A stretch of DNA of 64,000 nucleotides from Sipunculus nudus. Lineage: Eukaryota; Annelida; Sipuncula; Golfingiida; Sipunculidae. Positions 22,010-35,869 of this stretch are shown here, piece by piece. The notes below the pieces were generated by a model, which did not search any database, was not told where the DNA came from, and saw nothing but the letters and a program-made list of their open reading frames with translations. The stretch lies in NCBI GenBank assembly GCA_026874595.1, contig CM049316.1, positions 66,419,676 to 66,483,675 on the forward strand, given 5' to 3'. A program made the translations under genes and the position numbers. Numbering within the stretch: position 1 is the stretch's first letter; each line of letters starts with the position of its first letter.

Positions 22010-22600
22010 ATCACTCTTTGTCTGGTCGGCCGTCTGTCCGTCCGTTAACCAGGCACATATCTTGACCGCTGGCATTGGAATCTTCTTATTTGACATCCAG
22101 GGAGGTCCATGAAAAATTTCCTTGGAAATCTGACACAAGGTCTCTGTTACCCATATATTCCAAGCTATTGGGCTCAGAAAAACCTACCCGAATAAATAAA
22201 AAAAATTATACAAAAGCTCCAGTATCTGAACAACTTATGCATAGATCACCATGATTCTTTGCATGCATATTCATCACGGACTGTTTCTTTAGTTCCTGCA
22301 GACTGGTAGCGCCACTTAGATTTTTATGTAATTTGTACGCATTTATTTAATCTATTTTTGAGACCTTCAAAGATGTGGTCACATATTAACAGGGCACAAA
22401 TCGTTACCATTGCAATTAGAATCTTCTTACTTTACATCCGGGAGGGTCCATGTAAAATCTACTTCGAAACAAGGATATAGGTCCCTGTTACCCATATCCT
22501 CTGAGCTATGCTTCAGTTGTATTTTAGATATGACTTACAAAATTTGGCATTCCGATGATAACATTCCTTTTGTGAATGTCTTCCTACTTTGCTGATTGTC
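22010..22600 (+). repeat. AGCTCAGCTGAC-hairpin element, copy 2 (two units)
   Basis: GGTCGGCCGTCTGTCCGTCC followed by GTTAACCAGGCACA, then TTGACCGCTGGCATTGGAATC and CATCCAGGGAGGTCCATG. The last three recur at 22,380-22,460 (GGGCACAAATCG, CATCCGGGAGGGTCCATG), so two ~350-bp units are present. GTAGCGCCACTTAG lies between them. Confidence 0.6.
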
Positions 22601-23489
22601 ATGACCCTGGGTAACTTGTTTTAAAATTCCGTTTTAATTGTTTATTTGTTGTTGAAATTAAAAAAAAAATTGTTTTAAAACAATGACTTCGGCTGGAAGA
22701 TCAAAGGATCGGACTAGCAATCGTACTCGGATGGTGTGGACTCGATTGCATATTAATTATATACTGATATACAGGGAAGTCGGGTTACTTTTCTCACTCC
22801 TTGCAATCCCTGCTAGCCCAGAGTCTCCAGTTGCATTGAAATAAGATGCAGACACTGAATGAGACCTGCGAAACATTTATTCCATCAAGTGTTGTAAAAA
22901 AATGATATACCCATTATCCAACTGTTATAACCTTCAGCATAGCTGTAATGGTACTTGAGACTGTATTTGATAGAGAAAAACAATAAATATATATATATAT
23001 GTATAAAAGATCTATCATTCAAACTCACATGGCTTAAGATAAAGTCCTCTTAAATCGGGCCACAAAAGTGTAATGTCTCACCATTGTCTGAAACACAAGT
23101 GCCATTCTTGTAATACGCACAGCGTATTTCTTTTAATACCATACCACGCGCAGAACACTTGTTCATGCAAGATTGCTCTGTGGTTACTTTCTAGTTCGAT
23201 GGGAGCTTATCGCGAAAATTAATCCCTCGTCAGCCAAGGAATGTTGAAATACAAAATATTGATATATAAATAATAATATGTTAATTTATAATATCTTAAT
23301 GTTACCCGTTAATCAAAGATAATATAAATGTAAAATCTTTCAAATAATCTGCCGATAATGAACAAGATTTTCCATGCACTTGTTCGAGGATCTCCGAAGT
23401 TCGATATTTAGGATATGCGTACATACTAGTATTATTTAATAGAATAAAATCCTATATTAATGGATAAAATAGGTGTAAGTTACTCCAGG

Positions 23490-23560
23490 GTAAAATCTCG
23501 AAAATAGAACCTGCGCGAAACACTTAAAAGGTTCAATTCGCAAAATGTGAACCCCGCGAA
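23490..23560. repeat. CGCGAA-rich MITE fragment
   Basis: ATCTCGAAAATAGAACC, CGCGAAACACTTAAAAGGTT and GTGAACCCCGCGAAT resemble the GGGTTTAA/CGCGAAT elements at 35,870-36,280. Sequence from 22,600 to 24,050 is otherwise AT-rich without supported features. Confidence 0.35.
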
Positions 23561-24186
23561 TATAATGCCAGTAGCTCCATAGCTTTGGGTAGGGTTTGTG
23601 GGTTGGGAGGAGGATTTCGAGCTCCACGAAACTGGAGTTGCCGGATCCAACTTCAGTTAACATGTATAGAGAGAGGTGCATGTCACTGAAACTCTCTAAA
23701 TGGGCAAATGACAATTTTACACCGACAGTTCTTTCCTAAAACCAAGTCAGGTATCTGTGTATGTTTGTATATACAGGTTCGTGTGTATAAAGCCAGTAAA
23801 TAAAATAGGCAGTGGTCTAAATAGCTAGATCTAGATTCCCACAGAGCGTAACCAAACCAGTCAGCCATATTGTCTTTAAATATATGAAAATCTAGATCAC
23901 GCCCAACTATAGAATCAGTCCTGCTGATTTTGTACACATCAACTGATTTCTACCTTTGCACCTTTGACATTCATCATAGATCCATCAATTTTCTAATCTA
24001 CTGTGTTCTTCCGTATTTTTAGTAGTTGTGGTTACCATACTGTCTGTTGTAAATATTAAACATGTAGGACGGATTCTATAGTCGCTCCCTGAATGATCAA
24101 TATAATACATCTTTTAGACGAACGACAGAAAGAGTGCATTAGGGAGAAAAATGTAAACATATGGAGCATTGCTTTGCTGAACTTAC

Positions 24187-24460
24187 CTGTGCACGTTAAC
24201 CCCACATCGTCAATTAACACCTGAAGCCCTCCCTGTGCCACGTTTAATTGTCTCTTCCTGTCTACTGCGACTCCCCGTGTTTTCATTCCATAACAGTTAA
24301 TCTTCCGGGTCCGACAGTACACAGTTGGAAATTCCACTGCGCGCATAAATAATCCCTGTGTATCAGCACTGAGTTGATTGTCACATGTGGCGGTTCACTT
24401 AGCGTAGTGTCAACACAAGACCGGGCTGTAAAAACCGTAAGAGCATAGTGACGTGCGCAT
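24187..24460 (-). other. Possible minus-strand non-coding first exon
   Basis: A GC-richer block ends at a strong minus-strand donor, CACAG|GTAAGTT (GT at 24,187-24,186). It has an open frame of 96 codons but no recognised domain. It could be a distal 5' exon of RNF31 (start codon 10 kb away) or of an unannotated lncRNA; the evidence is the donor and base composition only. Confidence 0.2.
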
Positions 24461-24709
24461 GTGTCACACATATATACACTACCTCAGACCTTTATGTTAT
24501 CGTCGGCTCTTTAAGAGTTGATTATCGGAGTTAAACAAGATCTTGAATGATCAAGCATGTACAAAAAACACTTAGATTGTTTTTATATACCTACAGGGAA
24601 CCTTGTACGCTTTCTTTCTTTTTGCGAAATAAACGTTATTGCGATCCTTTGAAGAAGAGTGTCCTGGCAGAAATAAGAAGCTTAATGGGGGTTAATAACT
24701 TTAACAGAA

Positions 24710-24713
24710 GGTT

Positions 24714-24762
<49 letters not shown>

Positions 24763-24765
24763 GGG
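24710..24765. repeat. (TA)n microsatellite
   Basis: About 45 bp of TA dinucleotides. A poly-G run follows at 24,923-24,936. No gene is supported from 24,470 to 25,740. Confidence 0.8.
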
Positions 24766-25744
24766 GTTTTTGGGGCTCCGCCACTGTTATGTATACATGT
24801 TTCCAAAAATATCGCAGTCCCCAAAGATGGCACTGGTACTTTCAACCGTCAGTGTGGTTTTACTCGGGCAGAACCACAGAAACTCCGATATAGGGGGTAT
24901 AACCCCACCCACCACTTTTCTGGGGGGGGGGGGGGAGTAATCGATGATATCATCTCCCTGCTATTCAGAGATCACAACTCATACTCCGGCTATGAAATAT
25001 ATCAATGATTAGAATGACAGACAGAATTTCTCCTTGACCAATTAGCGTTATTTTATTTATCAATTATTTATTTAAACACGTTTATTCAAGGTACCGTAAT
25101 TTGGTCAGACTCCGAGGGCTGCGCGATTTTATCGGTATAGCGCATCACGGCGGTTCGCATATCGCGTATCGCGACACAGTTTTCAAATATCGATATTTTT
25201 TATATTTTGTTAATCATGTCTAAAACTGATCTTTTTGGCAAGAAAATTATGTATGTGTTATAGTACATCAGCCAGAGGGTTCACCGGTACCAAACTGGTG
25301 ACAATTGCTATCTATATGTTTTTTTGAAAGGTGTATGTGTGTAGATAATAAAAATGCCTGATAGCAGTATGGAAGTGGTAGCTTTCTGTAAAATATTAGC
25401 TTGTTTTGAAATGAACTTGCACCGAAATTGCAATTTTTCGAGACACACTGTTATATATTTATTATTTTGTTATAACAACTTATATAATGCCTGTTTTAAA
25501 ACAGGTTTGATGTTAGTTGATATTAGACATTTGTAGCTTTCATCTGATGTGTCATTAATGTGTATAGCTTTCCAAATTTTAAAGGTATGATTACTTTTCC
25601 TCACCCTGAATCATAGCAATTTGTATAATTTTAGCTAATTTATTAAAAAAACATTAGGTGCATTTCTGATAAGACCGACCGTGGCCAGTTTTTTATATGA
25701 AGTTAATAATGAAGTCTGAAGTCTTTTAGATGAAAAAAAAACAT

Positions 25745-26060
25745 GTCTGGCACCCAACTACAATTTGTAGATTTGGGCGTGGTCACAGAAAGGTGTTATT
25801 CCGTTCTCCAGTTAGCCGATACATGTCCCATTGCCACTAACTGTCCTTAGAAACAATGCCTGTTGATGTTTTTAGTACTTTTGTGTCGCATACCCACGCA
25901 CTTATCGAATCATGATTGGTTAACCCTCCCAATTATTCCACGTGGTTGCTATCGGGGCCAATAAATAGACTAAAACACGGATGTCGAAAGCCGAATGTCA
26001 CACATGACATGTATGCAGGCACGGGTACTCGGCTAGTTGTTTAAATATGTTTTTTTGCAT
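25745..26060. repeat. Dispersed GGGCGTGGTC repeat, copy 2
   Basis: Starts TTTGGGCGTGGTCAC, then GCCGATACATGTCCCATTGCC, GTGTCGCATACCCACGCAC and TTATCGAATCATGATTGG. It is a diverged copy of 11,190-11,480. From 26,060 to 27,750 there is no supported gene. Confidence 0.55.
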
Positions 26061-27749
26061 GTCTCCGGTTGAAAAAAAAACGGGCGAAAGTCATTCTAAG
26101 CAGTATATTTTTATTTGTATGTTTCTGCTATATTGGTTCCTAAGTCACTTGTGATATCGTACAAACTGGGCCGCCGCATTTGCACTTCTGGCCAAATTCG
26201 CTTTCTTATACGAAATATAAAAGAGCCTTCGGCTGAAAAGGGCTATGCTGTCTGCTGAAATATTTCCATGCAGATATTTCCTACAAAATTAACATATAAA
26301 ATCAAGGCAAGAGCAGTAAATGTATCTACATCTTGCTTGGGTTTCACCATAAATAAATGATAGATATTGCAGTTTGCCTTTGTGTCAGGACTAAATGTGA
26401 AGCAGAGCTGTAAGTTATTAATTCTGATTTGCCTATGTTTTATACTGTTCACATTTCTGACAGGAGAGAGATTTCTAAATAAATACCACTTTCCAAACGC
26501 AAACCAGATGTTTATTTGAACCGTGGGGCAAACAGAGTTTTAAAGAAAATATATACCAGTTTGCTTTACTGCCAGTAAATGCGATGACTCATCCTGTTCC
26601 GATGTTATGTTAATACAAAGTCTAGTAAATGCTAGTGATAAGCCCAAATTAATAAAATCAGTTGTTGAAGTTGAACAAATCTAATTTAATTCTAACCTGC
26701 TTTGACTCAAGATTTCAGAGATTATGTTTCAAACAAAACCCTAGCAGTCCAGTGTCAACTAACTTTACCCGATCGGAAGAGATACATGGTTCGCCTTGGG
26801 CTATGTACTTGTACCATAGAGTGCCATTAAGATCCTTTTGTTTTAATCTTTAAAAAGCAATTTTTCACTAAACGACCAAAGCAACTTGTGGCCCTGTCAT
26901 TTCCCAGGTTTTAGGGAGATCATGTTTATCACTGACTGTTTTACTGGCCGAACAATTATAATATCAAACAAAAGTCTTACATTATCCTTTTGCATTGTTC
27001 ATAATCGCGAATATTGATTGAACAATAGGGAGTAAAACTAAGAAACACTATTTCAGCTCTATTCCATCATAATCGGTAAGCTACATATAGATTAAATTTT
27101 CTCACCATTCAGATAGAAAACTTGAAATGTACCGGTTTTGCTCGCAGAAGATAGGTAAACATAAATGGTGTCATCTGTAGTTTATATACTCGTAAAAGTC
27201 ACATGATCAATGGTAGGTAAAGGACATTAGAAATTATAGTTAAAATCAAATATGAAATACAACAATAAGAGAATATAAACGCTATCCCTCACATGAAAGT
27301 TTTTATTTTATTTCCTGACTTGAGTAGGAAGAACTAAAAAAGATCATTTTGACTCAAGTCAACATAAGTGTCGAGACTTGCAACTTACACTGACATACCA
27401 GTCCTGGGATCAATCTGCTGGGTACTGGTCATAACATTATGAAATCAAACACTTGTTATCAGCAAAGTTAAAATAGAGTAAAGACATATCTTATAATAAT
27501 TCAGCACATCTCCTACCTTTTCAGTCATCTTTTGATCATTTCCAATGAATAAGCCATTGAATGATTTTTTTTTGGCTTGCACAAGTTAGGACAACCTATA
27601 GCTTACAAACAAAATACCAGTCCAGTGATCAATATTTCTGCAGAACTTGGAGATAACAGTTTCCGCAGTTCCTGCTGTATCGGTTACCGACATAACGTTG
27701 TATATATATTTGTTGACGTATTCCATATATGGAGTATTTTTCGTAAGGG

Positions 27750-27945
27750 TAAGGGAGAAGCGGGGGCGGGGGATCCAGGAGGCCCCCCCCCTTTCAAGTC
27801 GCAACAACTTTTTTTAAGGGTATCAGACTAAGTTTTGTGTCCTGGACCCCCCCCCATCCCTTTTTCGGATCTGGGGACCTGTTTTACAGGTTTGCCATCA
27901 GTCCTGGCGTGGACCCCTCCTTTATAAATCCTGGATCTGGCATAT
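27750..27945. mobile_element. GGCGGATCCAGG-family MITE, copy 3
   Basis: GGGGGCGGGGGATCCAGGAG at the left and AAATCCTGGATCTGGC at the right, with two internal poly-C runs and CGGATCTGGGGACC. The order matches copies 1 and 2. Confidence 0.55.
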
Positions 27946-28519
27946 CACACTGAAGGTATAGTGTAAGCTTTCATTTCAGACCAAATTTGCCTATATACGT
28001 TTTGCATATTTAGTAGTATGGGGCTTATAAACACTCTGAAGTCGGTGTACTTGAAATGAAAAAACTATATAAGTCATCCGACATAAAACATCCATTTTTT
28101 TTCACTGAAAGCTACCACTTTCATACTGCTTTCAGGCATTTTTATTACCTACACATGTATACCTATCAAGGTCATGGTGAAAATTTGTCACCAAAAATGT
28201 ACCGATGATCCAAATTTCGGGGTCTGGCTGAAGTACTATTACAAATTATGGAATGAATGAAAGGTTATTATAAAAGTGAGACCCGCTGCCGTGTCTTTGG
28301 ACGTTTAATAGGAAATGTTTAAGTTTGCCTGAAATATCATATAGATCGAAGGTTCGTCCTAGGAAATTTACAAGGTATAGAACGCGGTAAAAAATATGGA
28401 TTCATTAATTTTCTCTCCTCATGCACATCTTATGACCACTGCATTAAGAACAAGTGTTAAGTACCGGCACCTAGGCCTATACCGCTATGAGCTAAACCAA
28501 AGTCCAGAATTCTTAATTC

Positions 28520-28800
28520 ACCCATGTAATGGGGTGTTTCCATGTGCGCGTATATGCGTGAAAAATTGCTCATATGATTTTGCAACTTGGGTGTTTCCAT
28601 GTGTCCGTCAGCGTATATGCATATGTGCGTATATGCGTAAAATTGCCACGGCATTTACACGCATAGGGTCTGCGTGAACTTAGGGTTCTAGGGATAAATG
28701 ATGTCACTTCACCATCTTTCTGTGGATGGCCTGCTAGATTCACTGTACAAATATATTAGTCTGCCAGTTCACGCATATATGCATATACGCACACAAGGAA
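28520..28800. repeat. GGGTGTTTCCATGTG / GCGTATATGCG repeats
   Basis: GGTGTTTCCATGTG occurs at about 28,532 and 28,589, each followed by GCGTATATGCG; an inverted relative (CGCATATATGCATATACGC) lies near 28,772. This is a local tandem/inverted repeat of unknown family. Confidence 0.5.
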
Positions 28801-29854
28801 ACACACCTTAAGACCCGGAGAACTTACTAATATATCTATATATTATAAAAAAAAACTATTTAAAAGGAGGACATCTTTAAATGCTTACTAATTTGGATAT
28901 TCTGTGGAAATATATATTATATATTTATATATTTCAACTTTACCAGAAGGATAATTTATTATTTTGCCACTCACAAGCACTCCTTTGACTCATTTTCGCC
29001 AAATTTACGAAAGGCATTTAAATGTAAACCTGATCATATAAAAATGTGAAATCTATGACAGTCTTTAGCACGTGCGCTTAACTCCTGTTATTCTCTATAC
29101 TACCAATTCCTAAATGTACCTATTCATATACCAAGTATTTTGTATATACATGCAATATAATGTCTCCTCCTTAAAATATTATACATGGTATCGTCCAATA
29201 TTTAGGTCTGAAACCGTGTACATCAGTACACGGGTTGAAATAAGATTGCCCTGGGCGCAATCCCTCCCGCAAAATATTAAAATATCATACGCAACCCATT
29301 GGCCGCACAGCACACCTTCAGAAATCAATGTTTTAACATCGTAAGCGTCCCCTTGTGTTTCTCCTTTCTTGGATTGTCTCCATTGCGAATTGTCTTTGCA
29401 TGGGGACCTCAGACACGCGGTCTTGTTATGCTAAACAGACATACGTGGACTCGCACACAAAACAAAACAACGCGTGGGTCAAATAAAATGGTGATGGTAA
29501 GCCCATGTGCCGGTATGACTTTGCATTCAGCCAAAATAAATCAACAGCGTGAAGCAATACACATATTATTGCAAATGAGTATGTACCTTTACTTACCAAT
29601 TACTTAATTAAAAAAAAATAGTGTATTCGTGCTTGTGTGTGCAATTAAACACAGGATCATTTGTATCGATTTTTCCCCATGTGGCATCCCCTAAGGAACG
29701 CCACGTTAGTAAGCAGTAAACGATAGCAATACTTAGATACGTGCACACCAACATATTTGTACCTTGATATATAATATTACGCTGAACTTCATATTTGGTT
29801 CTAGTCAGGGTCTCAAAGACGATATATCATAAATCACCCTAAGGAGGGACTTTG

Positions 29855-29959
<105 letters not shown>

Positions 29960-30975
29960 TCGTATATATTCAGGATCATTGAATCATTGACGCATAGGTA
30001 AATAGCACAGGATCTAAGGTTAACACTATGGCTGCGTATGGTATGCGGGGTCTGTCTGTTGTACTTGCCCTGCTAAAATGTTTATCAATGGGTCCTTATA
30101 ATCCACTCTTTACTAAAGCTCGATGATTGCCGGGGTGTTTCATCAGAAGTGGTTATTCATGAGTAAGCATGGTTTTAATCAAACCATAAAACAGCAACAA
30201 AACATTACGTGACATTAAAGAAGAAGGGATGTATTGTTTAGAATGTTAGGACAAGTTTGAACAAGTGTGAACCGGGTGGTTTTACACAAACATGCGCACG
30301 CACACACACATGACCCTCTAACTGCTAAATGGGAATTCCCGATACTGACGTATGAGTGTGACTGCGGGTGACCACTTGGTTTCCTCCCGGGATCTGAGGG
30401 CATCGAGCTTTTACTGCTTCTTGTAATGGGACTGTTTTCCTGCACACATTTCATATATTTACGATCCGTACAAACCTACCGTCATAAACTGACAGTTATA
30501 TTCTTGAAAATCGAGATATTTCATTGTAACAATTACGTTCATGTACACTACCTGGTCCAATTATAATTTATTGAGATAATGTTGATTTTACACCTGTAAG
30601 GTTATCATTTAATTTTGTTTATTTTTCCAATAAAGCGACAGGTGGCGCTACATTTACCGCCACATCTCACGGGGTCAGACGCTGTTATTGGCCTAAAGCA
30701 GTTCCCAAAGTAAATCAAACAAAACGTCCATTTTGGTTCATCAACGCTATATGTAACCATGGCTGAGTCAGACAAGTACCCTTTACTTTTTCATCAGATA
30801 AGACTTAAAAGGTCTATCAGAGCTGTGACAGGGCTGTATCACTGCGACCATCTCCTGTTATATGTCACTGAACATTAGTGGTGTATCCTAGGGACGCTAA
30901 ACTGCAGTTTGGTTATAACCAAAACCTGTCTGATAAGACTTCCGCTAAATTAAAACTAACTATTATACAGAATCC

Positions 30976-31012
<37 letters not shown>

Positions 31013-31017
31013 TAGTC

Positions 31018-31057
<40 letters not shown>

Positions 31058-31319
31058 ATATATATATATAAATATGCCATCGGAGACCAATCTTCATAAA
31101 GGACATTAATGGTTGACATCCGGTTTTGGGGTTGGTCACCAGGAGTACATCTTGATTGACAAGGCGTTTCTCGGTTCGACTAACAAAGAGCTCGATATGT
31201 GTAAGAACCCAATAAACTAGAAACTGCAGCTGAATATTGACACACCATTGTAGACCCTGCATAAATATTGTGCAGTGATTGTGCATGTGTTCAGGTTCAT
31301 CAAGGAACACAATTACATA

Positions 31320-31600
31320 GAATGCCTTTGGTTACACAATGTGTTTGGGCGAGGTCAAAAAAGCATTATTCATGCTCTAAAATTTGCCGATACACGTCTC
31401 TTTGCCATCAAATTCTCTTCGTAAAGAGATTCTCTCCTGGACGCTGTCCTCCGAGTACTTAAGTTCCGCATCCCCGGGCCCTTATCAAATCCTGACAGGT
31501 TTATTCCTCCTTATTTCTTGAAACCGCTCGTGGGGGCTGTCATTTCGCGTACACACTAAGACCCCAACTTGTTCACATGTCGAAATTATGGGTATATACA
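31320..31600. repeat. Dispersed GGGCGTGGTC repeat, copy 3
   Basis: GTGTTTGGGCGAGGTC, GCCGATACACGTCTCTTTGCC, CTCCTGGACGCTGTCC and AAATCCTGACAGGTTTATTCC parallel copy 1 in order. Confidence 0.65.
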
Positions 31601-32993
31601 GCTTTATACATTTTATAACTGTTAATATAAAAGAACTTGGTCGCACTCCAGTTCCGTGTGGTAACAAAAGCACACCTTCTTTATTATGACATGTATTAAA
31701 GGAATACTCTCTGGAAGAAAAGAAGCCTGGAGCAAGAGACCCAGAACTTCCTTTAAATGAATTTGTTGCCATCAAAGTCGCCATGGTCGAAGCAAATGTG
31801 CCACCTGAAAGGTCTGGGGGTTTTGTCTGGATATCACCACCGCAAAATCATCGGGGGCTCAGTTGGGTAAAGTTTATACTAAATTGATACGAATATACAT
31901 CATGCGTTGAAGGGTCTGAGGTGTCAGGGCTAGTAACATTGTATCGTCAGTTTATGTTGGTGACTTCCAGATAAATGTCACCTCCTGACTTTGTGAATAA
32001 TACAAAAATATCCTGCAGTCTGGCATTTGACACCTATGAAAACTGGAAAACTGGAGAATAACCATCTGCTGGGTAAACACTGAAGTGTAATAAAAGAAAG
32101 ATCGTTAACGATAAATCGGGCACTCTTGAATGCGAGGTACAGGTACTTTAAATAATAATAATCTAGAATAGGTATGCTAAGGTATGTAACGCATCGTGTT
32201 AACAACGACTGAAAAATGAATGATTGTATAGCCAGTTCTTTCTCTATCTTTACTAGAGCATGTGAAACTTTCATAAAATAAAATCCAAAAGTGGCATCCA
32301 TTTTAGCTGCAAGATCCAGTGTTTGGAAGCTTTGGGCTGGAGATGGACGTAGTTGACCTCGGCAAACCACATACTTAGCCACAGAGGACGATGATGAATT
32401 TCATGTCTTCAAGAACTTGATGAAGCTCTGAAGCTAGGTAAATATTCGAGGATTTTGAAGAGCCAAAGTCAAAAGTCTTTGTCAGATTATTAAATGCAAT
32501 AATGAAAAATCCTGTGTTTGATTTTATTTTACATGTATTTTGAATATCAAAATAACAGTAATTGTCAAATTCATATAAATAAAATAATGATGTATTTATC
32601 AAATCATCCATTCCAAATTAATAATTTACACTTAGACTATAGATTATTGTCGTGGGTCCATTTGAGTTTAACTTTCATCCTTATGCAGCGAGAACCCTTT
32701 CCCTGTCCTTTTGCCCTATTCTGCATCTGCTTCACCCATTGCTCGTTATTGTGGGAAGGCTGGCATCACAGTTTGCTCATCATGATGCATTAAGCTGATG
32801 TGGATAGAGAAGTCCAGATAGAGGTTCCTCTTGCACTCCTATATATGTTCCCATTATTATTCTTGATTATTTATTTAATGCGTTTATTTTTACTATTTGA
32901 TAATGGTGAAGTAGACGAAATCGGAGCGCAAAACAGAATCTGTTTGTTGTCTGTATGCGTACCGTTCATGTACATTGGCAGGGAAATGATTGT

Positions 32994-33059
<66 letters not shown>

Positions 33060-33480
33060 TGACAGGTAAGAGTGATATATGTAATTAAGAACGTTTGAAG
33101 CACAACAAATATACAGAAATATTAACATGTAAACCAAATTACCAATCCACACGAACGGTATGGCTCATACTTTCTTTTTTCATAACAAAAAATGTTCTGC
33201 GCGTCCATGCACCCATGCACATATTGCCAATCTTTTTTTTCTGCCTTGCATTCTTCATGAAGTATATGGTCTGTCATATATACCGTCAGTCCATAAACCA
33301 ACATGCATATGTTGACATTCTGATTCTTGTCTTTGCATCATCATAATTTTTGCTTTATCTATAGTCCGTTTTATACATATTTGTCCATCCGTTAACACGT
33401 ACATAATTATTTATTTGCATTTATTGTCATTCTTGTATATTTCCGTCCGTTCGTATTTGCATATATTCTCATTATTATCA
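31600..33480. other. Intergenic sequence with (TA)n at 33,000-33,057
   Basis: Several open frames of 60-134 codons lie here on both strands, but none has a paired splice context or recognisable domain. A pure (TA)n tract sits at 33,000-33,057. No gene is supported. Confidence 0.4.
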
Positions 33481-33484
33481 GTGC

Positions 33485-34037
33485 ATTAAATACTGGTTAA
33501 GGTTGCTACATATGGAAGAGGCAAGATATCCAAGACGTTTATATATTTTATTAAGGAAACTTGATACAAATGGTAAATCAACATGGGTAACAGGAGTGAA
33601 ATCAGAACTGGAGTAGTGATGTAAAGTCAAGTAATAAGTTACAGTATTATGGTCTTTTCAAATCCATGTTGAACGTTGAAAAATATATCAGTTGTGTATC
33701 TAATGAATGCCACAAAACCGCATTAGCTAAATTTAGATGTTCAGATCATAAGTTACAAAAAGAAACAGGACGACAGAATGGCTTGGGTAGAGGAGAAAGA
33801 GTCTGTAAATATTGTATAAGGTATGGTTATAACATTATAGAAGATGAGAGTCACTTCCTGTTGGAATGTCCTTTATATAAGGAATTACGGTTTAAATATT
33901 TTGGAAAAGATATCCAAGAGTCAACAGAATATAATTTTAAAAAGATATTGAAATCAGAAAATACATGTGAAATAACCAAACTAGCTGCTTATGTATATCA
34001 TGCTTTCAGCTTAAGGAAATCAACAACAGGAGACTGA
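33485..34037 (+). pseudogene. 3' fragment of a non-LTR retrotransposon ORF2 (zf-RVT-like end)
   Basis: The last 123 codons are open from 33,666 (MLNVEKYISCVSNECHKTAL) to a stop at 34,037. They contain C-x2-C...H-x4-C (VCKYCIRYGY, then SHFLLECPLY), the cysteine/histidine module found after the reverse transcriptase in many marine-invertebrate LINEs. Upstream, RLLHMEEARYPRRLYILLRK continues the same protein with an internal stop and frameshift. The endonuclease and RT domains are missing, so it is a truncated, inactive copy. A T-rich region follows at 34,170-34,290. Confidence 0.75.
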
Positions 34038-34739
34038 TCAATTTGCATTTTGTGTATTATGTAACTTATAATGTTTGTAACACTACGTTAACTTAATATT
34101 TCAGCCACTAGAATACCGTATGTATATTGTATAAATTTCTAGGCATATAAGTATCCGTATTATTTTCGAATTATTGAGTTTTGTTTGTTTGTTTGTTTTT
34201 GTTTTGCTTGATTGTATTTTTTATTTTACTTTTTATTTTTTTATATTTTTTTTATTTGATAATTTATTTAATATTTTTTTCACACCCCCCCCCTTTTTCA
34301 TTACGTTATTACTATTCATAGTTTATTTTAACTGCTTCGTTCATATTGGTAACGCAGTTGTTGTTTGAAATTGAATGGTACATATGTACCACATGGATGT
34401 TGGAACTTTGGACCTGAGGCCTTGTTTTCCTGAATAAACTGCTCTCTTTTCTATATTCTCATTATTATGTAGCGTATTTGCTTTTGCGTTATACTTTGTG
34501 CTTAATATATATTGTCTGTATTTTATATATTTGGTTCGTTTATACATGTATTCTGATTTAGCACTTTTCTTCTTTTCAATTTATATACATGTAGTTATAT
34601 TCGAAGGAAGGGTACGGGGGATTTGCTTCATATCTCAATTGATTCACTTACCTTAATAGTCCGGTGGCTTAACAAAATGATGGGGACCTGCCGGAAAAAA
34701 GCATCAAACTTTTTTATATATTTTTCATGGCCTTAGCCT

Positions 34740-35345
34740 TCACCTTTTGATAGGAGCCACTTTCTCAAAATGCATTGTGGCAGCCATCTTGGATTTCAAG
34801 ATGGCCGCCATGTAGAAACATATATATGCTTACACCTAGGCTTCTAGGAAACTTAAAAAAACAATCTTTGAGTCTAAACATCCCTTTTCATCGGTGAGGA
34901 AAACAGTTATGATATCCAAATTATCCAAATAAAGATAATTCGTTAAAATGAAACCATTTACTAGAAACAAATTTCATAATATGCTCTTTTCTTATTCTTC
35001 TAGGGTTTAGGCCCATATTTTGGAACGGGACAGTCTGAATGAAGCAGTAAACTTTTTCCATGTTATATTTATGACGGAAACTTATAAATTTTCATAGGAG
35101 CCACTTCCTCAAAATGCATTATGACAGCCATCTTGGGTTCCAAGATGGCTCACATGTAGAGATATGCTAATATCTCGGCTTCTAGGCAACTTAGGAAAGC
35201 AACCTTTGTGTCGCCTTAACATACATTTTTATAGGCAGGGAATATGATTATTATATCCAAATTATTAAAAAAAATTAATTCATTTGGATTCGGCATTTTC
35301 TAGAAACACAGGTTATAAGTAACTATTTTCTTACTAATAAGGGGG
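34740..35345. repeat. Direct repeat pair (~345-bp spacing) with GCCATCTTG hairpin
   Basis: ATAGGAGCCACTTYCTCAAA and ATGCATTRTG recur at about 34,751 and 35,096, each followed by GCCATCTTGG...CAAGATGGC, the GGCTTCTAGGMAACTTA motif and TATCCAAATTAT. Both units share the order of landmarks with moderate divergence. Confidence 0.7.
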
Positions 35346-35869
35346 CTAGAGAACACTTGTATATTATGTCAAGAGTCATCTGCTGAGCCATTCAGATACC
35401 CTTAGATTGCACACAAAGACCTGGTAATAAACCATTGCTATATATATACATACATCTTTGATGGACTATATGACAGACATTCAGGAAAATAAAAAAGGTC
35501 CCTGTAGAATTTATGTTAAGACATTATACTGCACAGTGGCACAAGTATTGTCATACAAACACATTTGAACGACCAAGAAAGATGGAGAGATATGGCATGA
35601 GTAAGAACTCTTCTGCGGATGAGAACACTGATGAAATGTAGTTGAAAACTACCTTGTTAGCCCTTAGAGACGAACTCTGTCTAGAACAGGAAGGAGTTTT
35701 GGTAGCTTAGGCAGAAGGCAATGAAAAGGGTACAGCTAACAATCTACAAGAAAGAGATTTTTTTTCTAGACTTGTTGACACAGTTACCGCATATTACCTG
35801 GCCTGCATGGATGGACATGGAAAACGACATCGTTACTTAATGGACTCAGCTCAGATCTATTAAGAAGGG

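Noticed and set aside
24547-25008. 153-codon plus-strand open frame
   Set aside because: It is built from a (TA)n tract (repeated Tyr-Ile) and a poly-G run, with no domain or splice context.
31978-32611. Minus-strand frames of 78 and 134 codons with protein-like composition
   Set aside because: No in-phase splice pair, domain or initiation context; could be an old decayed exon but this cannot be supported.
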